From Pyrenula massariospora (taxonomy: Eukaryota; Ascomycota; Eurotiomycetes; Pyrenulales; Pyrenulaceae), in the NCBI GenBank assembly GCA_021030905.1, contig JAGFMI010000026.1:62001-126000 (forward strand): 64,000 nt of DNA, in the 5' to 3' direction. The notes below the pieces were generated by a model, which did no database searches, had not been told where the DNA came from, and saw nothing but the letters and a program-made list of their open reading frames with translations. Position 1 is the stretch's first letter, and each line of letters starts with the position of its first letter. The position numbers were made by a program, and so were the translations under genes. Below, one piece after another: positions 37,392-47,965 of this stretch.

Positions 37392-40300
37392 CTACCTTGA
37401 CCAAAACATAACCAACTCATCAAAGTCCCGCATGCACAGCTCCTCCCTGGTCTTCGTGCTCTCGGGCAGCAGCTCGCGGTACAGCGCGACGGCGGTCTTG
37501 AGGTACTGGCGGGCCTCGGGCCAGCCCAGGCTCTGCAGGAGGGTGCCCTTCTGGAAGGAGGTGCGGGCTTTTTCGTGCTTGAAGTAGGGCTGGAAGAGGA
37601 AGACGTTGAGGGCTTGGTCGAGGAGGCGGCTGGTGAAGGGAGGGGGGAGAAGTTAGTGGTGAGTAGAAAGAAGGATGGGGAATGTGTGATGAGTATAGGG
37701 GGGAAGATGGGAAGGGGAAGGATGATGTGCGAAATTAGGTCCAAGCCGAGTTCAGTTATCAGAAGTCGTGGCACATCGACCATTTAGCTGGGCGGGTACC
37801 AGTACTAATTATCCGATATGCTGTAGCTTCTGGTATCGAACGTCGAGCGAGGCTGGGAAGAGAAGGAAAGGAGAAAGGAAAGTTGCCGGGGGGTGTCATT
37901 GAAGCGGGAGAGCTGAATGGTGATCAAACGGGGAGACCTACATGGCTTCCTCTGGCTGGTTTAGACGCGTACAATGACCAGCCAGGCGGCAACAGACGTC
38001 AGCAGTGCGGTGATGACTTGGTCCAACTGTGGCTCGGAACTGATTGTACGCTCTCGTGTGGTAGTCCATGCTTTCGTCGAGACGGCCCTGGGAGTATCTA
38101 ATATTACCCATGGCAAAAAGTAACCTCCCAGTTCTATTCAAGTAAATAAGCTATTTGATTCGCAAGAAATTAAGTTTGGCCGACCACACTTACTTCATCG
38201 ATGTCCTGTCATCCCGACCAAGTCGCTGCTCTCGATGTGTAAGGGCTTTTCCTACGACTTCAGCAGCCTCTTCGTGTTTGCCCTGAAGCCAAAGCGCCAG
38301 ACCTAGATTAGCGGCTGGAAGGGCAAATTGGACAGTTTCGTGAGCTCTAAGGTCTCTGTACTTCTCGATTGACTTCCGGAAATAGGAGGCGGCAACGTCG
38401 TATTTCTTTTGCCGCATATAATCATTTCCAATCTCGTTGTATGCCTGGGGTATTAGCTCATCCTCCCCTTGAAGCTGCGGCTCTAGGCTCTGCCGTAGAT
38501 AGAGGAATTTCTGATGTGTGTCAAACGCCTCCGCCGCGGCGTTTGTCACATTGCAGAGGGCGCCGTAATAATAGTATACCTTCGATAGTAGGCCAACAAT
38601 CTCACGATTGTTCAGATCGGACTCGACTCCTCTGGCGGCTTGTACTTCAGCAATTGCACGCGCTTGCCAGCTGAGTGAGTAAGCGTTCTTATACTCGCCT
38701 CGTTCGTACAGGCACCTAGATTCGTCAGTCTCGCTTCAACTAGAGGGAAGTCATTTGTACCAAGAGGCTTCGCTCATAATCTCGGCAAATTGAAAGCTGG
38801 ACCTGGGTGATAGGTCTAGCTGCAAATTCCCCTCATGAAATTGATGGAGCCGCAAGATGTGAGGGAGTAAGGTTGCACTCTTGCCCCATCTGGAAACTTC
38901 ATGAAGTTCGAGCAGTGATGGTCTTGGCCACAGCTTTGAGAACATTCCAATGGTTGCCTCGTAGACCTTCGTCAGCCTTTGAATCCCCATTCGGACTTTT
39001 GCCATGTCCTGAATAGTGCGGTGAATTTCTATCTCGCCACTATTGATATTCATAAGCGATGTCATAAGTAATTCTGATTTTGCAGCATCCCAGGCAGAAG
39101 GCGTTTGCGGGAACCCTTCAAGGTCAAGGTAGGGAGCTCCCTGGCGTAGCATCTCTTCTTTGATACCGTCAGGCTCTAGCAATGCTAGGACATCAACGAG
39201 GCAGGAGCTTTCGGTCAGCTTGCCCAGGGCAACAAAGATAACTGATTGGACATGATCATAAATCCTATGTTGGTCTGACTGAATTCGGCTTGATTCACTC
39301 AACGTGTCTCTTGTGCGACATATCTGATCAAGACAGCCTTCATCGAGCGTCAGGGACCCTTGCTTGATAAGATGCGATGCAGATACCAGTGCTATCGGCA
39401 CGCCACCTAAAACCTCAGCGATCCGAGCTGCAGCCAGAGTTTGCTCGGGGCGTCCGCCTGTTTGAGTAAGTTGGGTAAGGAATTCGATGGACATTCCCTG
39501 ATCAAACGGCTCAACATCAATGCCTAGCTGCCCAAAGAAGTTCGCCGTTCTGGTCAATGGATGCCGACTTGTAATGAGAATATCCCCTGCTCCACCTTCC
39601 GGCCAAAACTCTCTGAGCAAGTCTGGGTTCTCGACATTTTCAAACACAATTAGCCACCGGACATGTCCCGCAATCTGCTGGTTGTGCCGATCACTTCTTG
39701 AACAGTAGGCAAGCCAGCTCTTTAAGAGATCTCGACTTGCAAGCATATCACGGGCATCATCAATGGTGTGCAATCCAAGCCCAGTCGCAATCTCCTCATA
39801 AGCTACCCAAAGCTTGCTGACGTCGTCAGCGCGGATCCAAAATATGGCTTCGTATTCCGTCTGATGACTGTTCACGAAATGCGAAGCTATTTGAGTTTTA
39901 CCGGAACCAACATCGCCGCAGAGAGCAAATGTCCGAATCTTATCCCGCTGACGGGCGCTACTGGCATCTGTGGATGTTTGCAAAGTGTCTTGAAGCGCCC
40001 GCAAGATCTCATTGCGGGCAAAGTAATTCGGGTTGGGTGGTGGGACATTATAGCGATACGGCAAGTGAGGCTCAACATTTAAGAAAATGTCAATTGCAAT
40101 GCCATGGTCAATTTCCACAGGACTTTGTATTGTGTCAGTAGTATCTGATGAGTCAAAGGGCTGTCGCAGTAGTGAAGGTGATGTGGACTCGGAGCCATCC
40201 CTCGTGCAAACAGTATATTGCTCGGATGGTGTGAAGGAGGCACTTCCTACGGATCGTTAGAGTGAGAATTGGTAACATAGAAGGCGACCTACGGCGGAGA

Positions 40301-41628
40301 GCAATGCGATCAAGCGAGTTCCGTCTCTGCAAAACTGACTGGCGAGAAAAGTTGATAATGGCTGAATGCATCTGGCTGTTCACCGGGACAAGGCAAATCT
40401 CTTTGTGAGACCCATCTGCAAGTAGTCGAACCTCGTGCTTAGCGTCCGTGCTAGCAAGGGATGGATGCACGAGCTGTGATCATAGTTAGCTTATGATTAT
40501 GACTTGTGGTTTAACCTGCTAGCTATGTTCCTTATAAGCTCGCGTTATCAACATTTAGTTCTTTAAATCGTTTGGGAGGTCATTCTCTGCCAATAAGAAG
40601 TGCTTTTTCCCAATTCGTTTCCCAATGTACCCAAGTCGGCACCTGGTGGCCAACGAGGCCGTCACAACTTGACAGACGCTCTTTCGGGCATGATAAACCC
40701 GAGAGATAACACGATTTCCAAGACATCGTACTTGCAATACAGGTACGAAACCCTCGCCTCTGGACAATCCTGAAGGGCGACCTATTTGGAAGCCGACAAG
40801 GTGACGACCTATTGATCCTTTTTTTCCTCTTATTTCCCTCTCAATACAATAAGACTTAGGAAAATTCAACTTACTGTAAGTTTCTTTGATCTGAACTTGG
40901 ACAGCCGAGTGCCTTGGTTCTCATGGATAGTAAGTAGCTGAAAGTGATGGGAAACATAGTCGAATCTCGTAGAGAGGTCGGACAGTTGTGTCGCATCGCC
41001 TATGCGAAAAACACTCTCATGCATTGACCTCTCGATGAAGGCTTGTTTGAATCGATTGCAGAGCTGGTGAGCAGTCTCCTTGTCCTTTGGATGGGGACTG
41101 CCGAGTAGCACCAAGCCAGCAACATGTTCAGCCATTCCGTGAGCATGATCAATTCGAGAGTGGCAGAGGCATAAAGTCTAGATATCGATTCAGCCATCAA
41201 CGGCGTTGGTAACCCGGTTTGCTTACCTGTTTTACGATCGAGCCTCCGAGGCTGTGTGCAATAAAAATGATGGGCTTTGGTTGTCCGTTGCTTCGTTGTA
41301 GGTCGATTGCTTTATCGAGCAGCGCCGTTGCAGATTCTGAGATAGCGTGCCATGAGAAACTCCGTTCAGGGTACAGGCCGTGGTCCCAGACATAGCAGTC
41401 TCCGTCTCGGGAGACTTCTTCGAGCCAATGGCTTTTGGCTCCGGTTGGTTTCCATTGCTCCACCGGGGGTGTTCCGATTCCTGGAACGGCAATATACCTG
41501 CATATTAGGAGTTAATCACGATGTCTTGCGTTAGGAGGGCCATCTAATCTGACAGGGCTGGTTTATCCACCTGGTTGCGTGGACCAAAAAGTAGCCTCAA
41601 TGATGGAGGCATCGCTCAGGCACACCAT
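37392..41628 (-). CDS. NLR-like STAND protein: SesB-type alpha/beta hydrolase, NB-ARC ATPase, TPR repeats
   Basis: Eight exons join in frame: 41628-41585, 41497-41227, 41177-40875, 40473-40293, 40246-38761, 38715-38194, 38133-37942 and 37629-37392, giving 1078 residues. Residues 1-240 are a hydrolase domain (YIAVPGIGTP, YVWDHGLY, nucleophile Ser97 in AHSLGGS, LVLLGSPHP). The nucleotide-binding domain has Walker A GDVGSGKT at 377-384, a Walker B-like stretch WLIVFENVENP, and ILITSRHPLT and GGVPIAL. From about 730 on come TPR-like helices (AYNEIGNDYMRQKKYDVAASYFRKS, TADVCCRLAGHC). This domain set is known from fungal receptor-like proteins linked to heterokaryon incompatibility and defence. Exon 1 is short and the least certain. 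Intron 3 is 401 nt with an unrelated 104-codon open frame; intron 7 (312 nt) holds repeat copy 6. The last exon is far more GC-rich than the rest. Confidence 0.87.
37747..37845 (-). mobile_element. MITE-like palindromic repeat, copy 6 (in intron)
   Basis: Left end GTTATCAGAAGTCGTGGC, right end GCTTCTGGTATCGAAC. The core on the minus strand reads TTAGTACTGGTACCCGCCC. It sits inside intron 7 (37941-37630) of the NLR-like gene. Confidence 0.82.
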
Positions 41629-42276
41629 CACGCACTACATTGATCAAATATCTTCCAGCGATCACTGGAAATCTTACGCGAGGAGAAACGAAAGCTAGAA
41701 GGATCCAAATGGAAGTACGGGGTCACTGTGAAAAGAGAAACGGGGAAAAAGAGAGCCTAGCTTCGAGCAAGGAGGGGTAGCTTAGCTTCGTTCTCGCATC
41801 TTGGGTGCATCTTTGGGCCGCCTTCCGGGGAGCCTCATTCACAAAATCCAAGGCGAAGGTGGCGAAGACCTGGAACTTGCTAGTGTAGCGTGGGTTGATG
41901 ATCTGATAGGATGCCTCGAACTTTTTGGGTGGTGGTGGTTACGCGGAAGGTGGAGGATGGCAGCCTGGAGAACGCTTGGCAGCGTGATTGTGGTACCGCT
42001 AGCCCATACAAGCATCGCCTTGGGGCAGTGTGCATTCAACTAGCAAGAACATACATGAGTGGTACGCGAGCTGACCTGAGAGACGAGAGATCTCGAGAGA
42101 AAGGCAAATACTATTGCCATAGATTTGTAAATTGCAGATATCATTATCTCTTCAACCGTCCTCCCTGCGACAGCACCATACAACGCTTGATATCAGTACA
42201 GCAGCTCGGTAAGTTCCAACCAATGAGCTCAAATTCGAGTTAACGCTAGACACCAGTGCCATCAAGGCTTTCAGGA
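41629..42276. other. Intergenic region upstream of the NLR-like gene
   Basis: 648 bp between two minus-strand genes. Small frames at 41801-42043 and 41911-42243 show no motif. Presumably the NLR-like promoter plus the CorA-like 3' UTR. If the first exon of the NLR-like gene is wrong, its true start would lie here. Confidence 0.45.
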
Positions 42277-44254
42277 TTAAACAGAAGTATCATCACTCTG
42301 TCTTCCTTTACGCACCTTAACCTGCGTCCAATGATCCTCAAATGTTTTGCCCTGCAAATGAAAGAGCAAAATGACAGAGCTGACGGTCAGCACCGGCACG
42401 CTCACAGCGAACCACACCCAAATTCTCAAACTCTCCTGAACGAGCTCTTTAAAGTTCATCCCAAAGAAGCTTGTAGTAAAGCTCAGAGGTACGTAGATCA
42501 ACGAGAGTAGCGTGGCAATCTTCGTTAGCTGGGCTACGCTTTCTGCCATCTTGTTTGCCCGTGTAGACTCTGAGAGCGCAGCCTGGTGATTGGCATCCAT
42601 CATTCCTCGATCGCATGTTGCACTCAACTCACAGCAACGCTGGAGGAGGTGCTCGTAGTCTTCAAGGAGCAGTGACGCCGCGTCCTTCGCAATCGTTTCT
42701 TGATCAGCATTGCTCGACTTGGGCCATGAGGAGCCGCCACGAGTCTTGAGGCTGATGATATTTTCGCGCAGCTGGCGAGCGTGAAGTTCGAGGAGCTCTT
42801 TATGGAAGATGAGGTTTGCGAGAGACGGTGGTTTCGATAGCACCGTGAGACCAGTTTCGTGGGCAAGGACACTTTCCACCAGATTGAGAAACTGGACCTC
42901 GGCAAAAGCAGCGAAGCTGAAAAGGTCGTTGATGGCGTAAAAGGCGTCGTTTGCCATAGTAGGTTTGTCAAGTGTTTTGCCATAGTTCTCGTTCAGAAGG
43001 GCGCGGGACTGTTGGAATCCGACTGATGCTTCCTTTTGCTCAGCTGGCGAGCGAGAGAAGCGGTGCGAATTAAGTCCAATGCGTGGATGATGTCGAATGA
43101 CAGGGTAGAGCTCCAAAGGATGGATGTGCTTCAGAGAGTATTCGTGATCTGCGGACGATAGCCAGGGGCCTGGCAGTGATTTATCGAGATCCTTTGCTCA
43201 GCATCATTAATTTAAGAACGATCAAATAACATGTTTCATACCTTTCCACTATCCAACCATGCAATGACTTTACAGTGAGTCAGCGTCCTTCAAAGCCTTT
43301 TCATGTAGATCTCATGAGTGTTGCAAGATAGCTACTAACCTGTCCACGTATCGTTGACTTTGCAGCAAGTGATTGAGATATCTTGTTCAATGGAGCAGAA
43401 ATCATGGTCATGAATGGAAAATCGCACAACCATCGAAGAGCCTACTTCCGCATTGAACTGTCTTAGCTGATTGATATATTCTTTCATGCCACGGTTAGCA
43501 TAGGCCCGAGCAGCGTATAAACCGGCTTCTTGAGAGGACTGATTATGAGTCGTCCTTACTCCGATAGTGGGGATTCTTAGACGGACAATATTGTGGGAGG
43601 CGGAGGGTAAAGAAGGTGAGGAAAATCTGTTTGAAGGGCCGGGAACAATATTCAGATCCAAATGTCTCCGAAAATACTCTGGATCTACCTGGTATGGAAT
43701 CAGGAATCAGATATTTCACTTGCCAAAAAGCGATTACCTTGAACTTCGAGCCAACAGCGTTGAGCCATTCGGGGCTTGGATGACCTCTGAGGAACAGAAG
43801 TAGTCTCTCAGTTGAATGAAGTGAGTTTGAAGGATCCTGCTTAGCCGTTGAGAACCTTCGATGTGCATCTAAGAGCTCTTGAGGTGTACGCAAATGCTCA
43901 AAAACGGGATCGTCTCCAGGTGAAGATAAGTGATACAATGAAGCGTAAAGAGCTGGCTTGGGGTTTGGAGATCTGGACGCATGGAGTTCCTTCTCCTCCG
44001 GAGCGTCATAAGGTCGATACAGATACTCTGCGAGCTCGAGAAAATTGTTGCCCGGAAAAATGCTGGTGCGCACTGTCGAATCCGCATGTTTCCAGACGAG
44101 CTTCGCATACGATTCTGGTGTTACTATTTTACAATTAGCGAGTTTAGTAGTGATCCCAGCCTAGTCGCATACGTGGTGCATTGAGAGTTAGAGCACGAGG
44201 TCTGCCTGTCCTCGTCTTCGGTAGCCGGGACTGGTCTTCAGACATTTCACTCAT
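42277..44254 (-). CDS. CorA-like Mg2+/metal ion transporter
   Basis: Five exons: 44254-44173, 44123-43738, 43688-43340, 43267-43242 and 43191-42277, giving 585 residues. The C-terminus has two membrane helices (about 503-524 and 540-562). The first ends in the CorA signature Gly-Met-Asn at 525-527 within SFFGMNF. The second is WVWFAVSVPVLTVSSVILLF, and a basic tail follows. The N-terminal 300 residues form a fungal-specific cytosolic region with WLNAVGSKFKVDPEYFRRHLD and SITCCKVNDTW, seen in many CorA-like proteins of Pezizomycotina whose substrate is unproven. Exon 4 is only 26 nt. The start at 44254 is supported by a clean 49-nt intron with TACTAAC branch site joining it to the rest. Plasma-membrane location is inferred. 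Confidence 0.86.
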
Positions 44255-45126
44255 TAGGAAAACCTCATGAACGGTGTACGACTGTACAATTGTACAAATC
44301 GATGAAGCGATCGACTTCAAGCATTCTTATCTAATGCCGTGGGGGTACCATTGTCCTACCTGTTGCAATCTATTCCCAAGCAAGGCTGAGATAGTAGGCG
44401 CCATTTGCCTAGCAGAGTGGCTGTGACGCCACTCGCCGCCTTTTCTGGCCACGGTCATCTTCAGATGCTTGTGATAAGAACTATCGAATACGGTGAGACT
44501 TACACTCGTGGTCTAACAAAGCAGGTCGTCCGTTGAAAATAAGTCGATATGACCGCGAAAAAGTAATTTACCGCTGTCGGCCGTGACCGCTCCTGCTCAA
44601 CCTTGTAGGAGCCTGCCGCCTGCGCCGTCTCCCCGTCTTGAGGCTAGGTATCAGAAGTCATGACGCATCCAGTTGTTAGCATTGGCGTCTGTCCGACTAA
44701 TATCTAGGTCTGCGATGACTTCTGATATCCTGCCTCGTCAGCCTCGAAGCTGCACAACTTGCGTACATGCAAACGCGCTTGGAGTCATGTCCAATCCGCA
44801 TTAACCGTTCGCGAAGTACTTATTGTGGGGGTTTAAAAGGAAGAGGCAGCGACCGCAATTGCATTTCTAGACTGAGAGAATAATATCTCTAGTAAGGTAC
44901 TCGTCGCCGTAAACGCAATCAAATTGAGAAGGTTCCCACACGTGCACATTTGCAATTTAACCAGCGCTACCGTCCAATGTGACCAAATAGACGCCAACGC
45001 TACGATGATTCCTCTCATTCGGAATGCTTTTTGGGTATCGTCATGTACCCTGTATACCCATGCTATGCTCCAAAGACCAGAAGAAAAATATTTTGTCGAA
45101 GAATGCCGCCCGAGAAATTGTACCCT
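44255..45126. other. Intergenic region with one repeat copy
   Basis: 872 bp upstream of the CorA-like gene and downstream of the copper-fist gene. Palindromic repeat copy 7 occupies 44640-44736. Small frames at 44833-45130 show no motif. Confidence 0.5.
44640..44736 (+). mobile_element. MITE-like palindromic repeat, copy 7 (best-preserved ends)
   Basis: 97 bp starting GAGGCTAGGTATCAGAAGTC and ending GACTTCTGATATCCTGCCTC, the clearest pair of inverted ends in the window. The core on the plus strand reads TTAGCATTGGCGTCTGTCC. Intergenic. Confidence 0.92.
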
Positions 45127-46392
45127 CTAGGCCCTGTCCGGTTTCTCATATCCGTAAAAAGATGCAGGTAGATCAGGGAAGTCTATGTCGATATTCCCAT
45201 CGTTAATGCTGTCTATAGGTCTCATTCCGTCGACTGGGTTGACGCCGTTCATCTCATTGGTGTGGTTGATGCCGGTAACGTTACTGTGGGGGTTGTTGAC
45301 GCCCTCCATGTTATGGATATTCGGAGTGCCATTGTTGGCGTGGAGAACATGAGGTGTACTTGCACCTTCGGGAACGCTGAATTGAGCAAACCAGGTATTG
45401 CTCGGGATAGCGCTGCTATCATCAATCTGGTCCAGGCAAGTATTCAAATCAGGTGTGATCATAAGATCATGAGCAGACGGAAACCTTCCATTGCAAGTCT
45501 GAATATCAGAAGCGTGGTCATAATGAATTTTAAAACTGTTTTCCGGGAAGTGCGAAGCGGACATTTCACCGTAGTTTGGAGGTCTTTGCTGCCATGCTTG
45601 TTGTATGATGTTCCCCATGTGGAGCCTTGTAGCGGGGTTGTTGGGATGCATGGGACAGAACGCACAGGTACACGTCTCCCCACAATGACATTGATGAGCT
45701 GGACCATTGTGATTGGAAGGATCGATGTTAATATGACCAAGCTGCATAGCCATAGTACCATTAAACATATTATTCTGATTGATAGGCGTGGGTGAGCTAT
45801 TCATTCTTGCAGCAAAATTGACACCTGGCTGCGCTGAGAACTGAGCTTGGCCCGTAGGAGGAGGTACCATCATATTGGCACAGTGATTCCCTTGGATCGT
45901 CGAATATCCTGATAGATGGTCAGAAGTTGGTCCAGCCCCCATCTGGCTGGCCGAAGGGACGGGGTGGTGCTGTTGTGATGACGGGGTAGCTGATTGAGAA
46001 GGTGATCTATCGGACTGCGGTGTACAACAACTCTTGAGAACTTCTCCCGTGTTCTTGCTTGTTTGTATTGTGCCAATAAGCTTCCCGCATTCTGGTGTGC
46101 TGGTAGTCAACTTGAACACTACATAGAATTCCACCTGCTCATTTCTAATCTTTTGCTCTTTGGCCGTGGGGCGGCCTGGATTGTTCGTTCTCTGGAAGAA
46201 GGCGACTGATCCTTGACCAGGAAGAACCCCAGCTTGCTGTTGAAAAGTGTTCACCTCGAGACTGTATTTTCGGACAAGTTCATTCTGTTTCTTGGTGCCC
46301 CAGCACTTGCACTCGCCAGTGCGGTGGCCGTGGATACATGAGTCGCACGAGAGTCGCACCTTGCCCCAAGGGGGCACCACGATCTCAGGCAT
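45127..46392 (-). CDS. Copper-fist-type transcription factor, divergent (Mac1/Cuf1/Amt1-like)
   Basis: Single-exon protein of 421 residues. The N-terminus has the copper-fist DNA-binding signature CDSCIHGHRTGECKC (Cys16, Cys19, Cys28, Cys30). The usual zinc ligands are Cys-x2-Cys-x8-Cys-x-His, so here the fourth ligand would be Cys instead of His. A GRP sequence, which in the family follows soon after, is at 73-75, about 40 residues later than normal. A Ser/Gln/Pro-rich middle region follows. At 235-249 lies a cysteine cluster, CHCGETCTCAFCPMH, like the Cu(I)-sensing C-boxes of Mac1/GRISEA-type activators. Predicted to regulate copper or metal uptake genes in the nucleus. The neighbouring CorA-like transporter makes a metal theme possible, but the two are not shown to be linked. 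Confidence 0.8.
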   Translation of the reverse strand: MPEIVVPPWGKVRLSCDSCIHGHRTGECKCWGTKKQNELVRKYSLEVNTFQQQAGVLPGQGSVAFFQRTNNPGRPTAKEQKIRNEQVEFYVVFKLTTSTPECGKLIGTIQTSKNTGEVLKSCCTPQSDRSPSQSATPSSQQHHPVPSASQMGAGPTSDHLSGYSTIQGNHCANMMVPPPTGQAQFSAQPGVNFAARMNSSPTPINQNNMFNGTMAMQLGHINIDPSNHNGPAHQCHCGETCTCAFCPMHPNNPATRLHMGNIIQQAWQQRPPNYGEMSASHFPENSFKIHYDHASDIQTCNGRFPSAHDLMITPDLNTCLDQIDDSSAIPSNTWFAQFSVPEGASTPHVLHANNGTPNIHNMEGVNNPHSNVTGINHTNEMNGVNPVDGMRPIDSINDGNIDIDFPDLPASFYGYEKPDRA

Positions 46393-47965
46393 AAGTAGAG
46401 TTGTCGATCAGAACTTTGAGGTGTTATCTTGCGCAATATGGCCTTGTCAGATCGAAAAGTCTATGGTCGTAGGGTGTTGAAAGTGAACAAGGTCTCGAAG
46501 ATTTGAGAGGGTTCTGATGCGGTGGAGGATTTAGATCGATCAATAGTAGCGACTGAACGTGAGATTAGAGCACTGGAGAGGGTGAAGCTCTGACGAATTC
46601 GGCGTATGAAGATTGATGACCCGGAGGAAGGCGTAGTATTCATCCAGTGTGTACAATGAAGGAAAGGGATGGACTGGCTTTGCATCTGGCTCGTCTTCAT
46701 AGACATATGACGCCACATTCGTTAGAAAACCGAATTGTTGTTGAAGCTACGGAATCCTAGGTTTGGTTGGTGAGATCGCTGAGAAAGTATAACCCCTCCT
46801 GCTGCGGAGAGAAAAGGAACAGTCGGGCCAACCCCACTTCGAAACCCTACCAGATTTCATTTGTTTCGGAACACTGGAGCAGGTTTGAGACTTGAAATAA
46901 GGGTATGCTCGTGCATACATGCCCTTCTCCTTGTCTAAAGCTGGATCTGAGAAAGTCAGCTTTTCATTCCTACGCAAAGATTTTGAGCGCGAGTTGTAGA
47001 GGTTTCTGTCTGGTTGTTCAAGCCTTTCAGACAAGGCTGAGCCGCCAGTGGTGTTACCGATGTTTAACCGATATCTCCCTATAAACTCTCGGGAAGAATG
47101 TCTGTTAACGCCTGCTGTGTTCCGTGGAACTTCAAAGTTTGGACCAAAACTTTTTCGATACATGACTAAATTTGGAGAGACTCGTAGGTCACGTCCGATA
47201 CGTATACGGTCCGTTGACCTCAATACCTTTGATGCTGAACAGTCACAACCCAGGGGTGATTTCACAAGGCCTTAAGCGCGGAGAGATCCAGCATATCGGT
47301 CTCATCCGGCTCTGAAAACCTTGCATTTTTCGCAAATTCCAATTCTGGTAGCATGGATCCGTGGTGGAGAGTTGGCTCCCATTGACCTACTGGGTAGCAA
47401 ATTCTGATTTTGGCGCTTTCCAAGGGTCTTTCTCTTCGCACAAATCTCTGCGCATCCCTGTTCAAAATTATTGCTTACAGGTCTCGGCCGGCCGAGGCTA
47501 TGCCGTCTCCACTCGCTCTAAAAATTGATCGACATGGTAAAGCTTGACCAGCACTCCGTACAGCCGGATGCTATCTCTTGACAACCCCGCAAAGAGGCTG
47601 CTCGACCCTGAGAATCCAGGTACAGACCTCCGGATAAATTCGAATAGCCTCGCTTGAAGGACTTGCACCAATCTAAAATGACGTTCATTAAATTTCGATG
47701 CACCTACAAATCTGACGGGCCACGCGAACTTGCGTCTAGATCTCGCCCAAATCCCTGACTCTCCACGTCGAAACTTGTCAGGATATGGATGGCAACGCTA
47801 AGCCAGCATTCAGCCGGAGATCGACGCGGCGTGTTCATTATTGAGTAGGTGTTAATGGACCAACGGACCGCAATCAAGCAGTGAGATGTTCTTAATGGAG
47901 GTCTTCCTATGTGTTCACACGATGGACCAGCGACAAGGACCTTCGTGTCGTGAAGAAATTTTAAG
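46393..47965. other. Divergent intergenic region, copper-fist gene / carboxylesterase
   Basis: 1.57 kb of 5' flank for two divergent genes. The largest frame, 46747-47265 minus (172 codons), is basic and Arg/Ser-rich but shows no family motif, splice partner or codon pattern I can defend. No repeat copy here. Confidence 0.45.

Noticed and set aside
46747-47265. 172-codon minus frame between copper-fist gene and carboxylesterase
   Set aside because: Open by chance as far as I can tell; basic composition, no conserved block.
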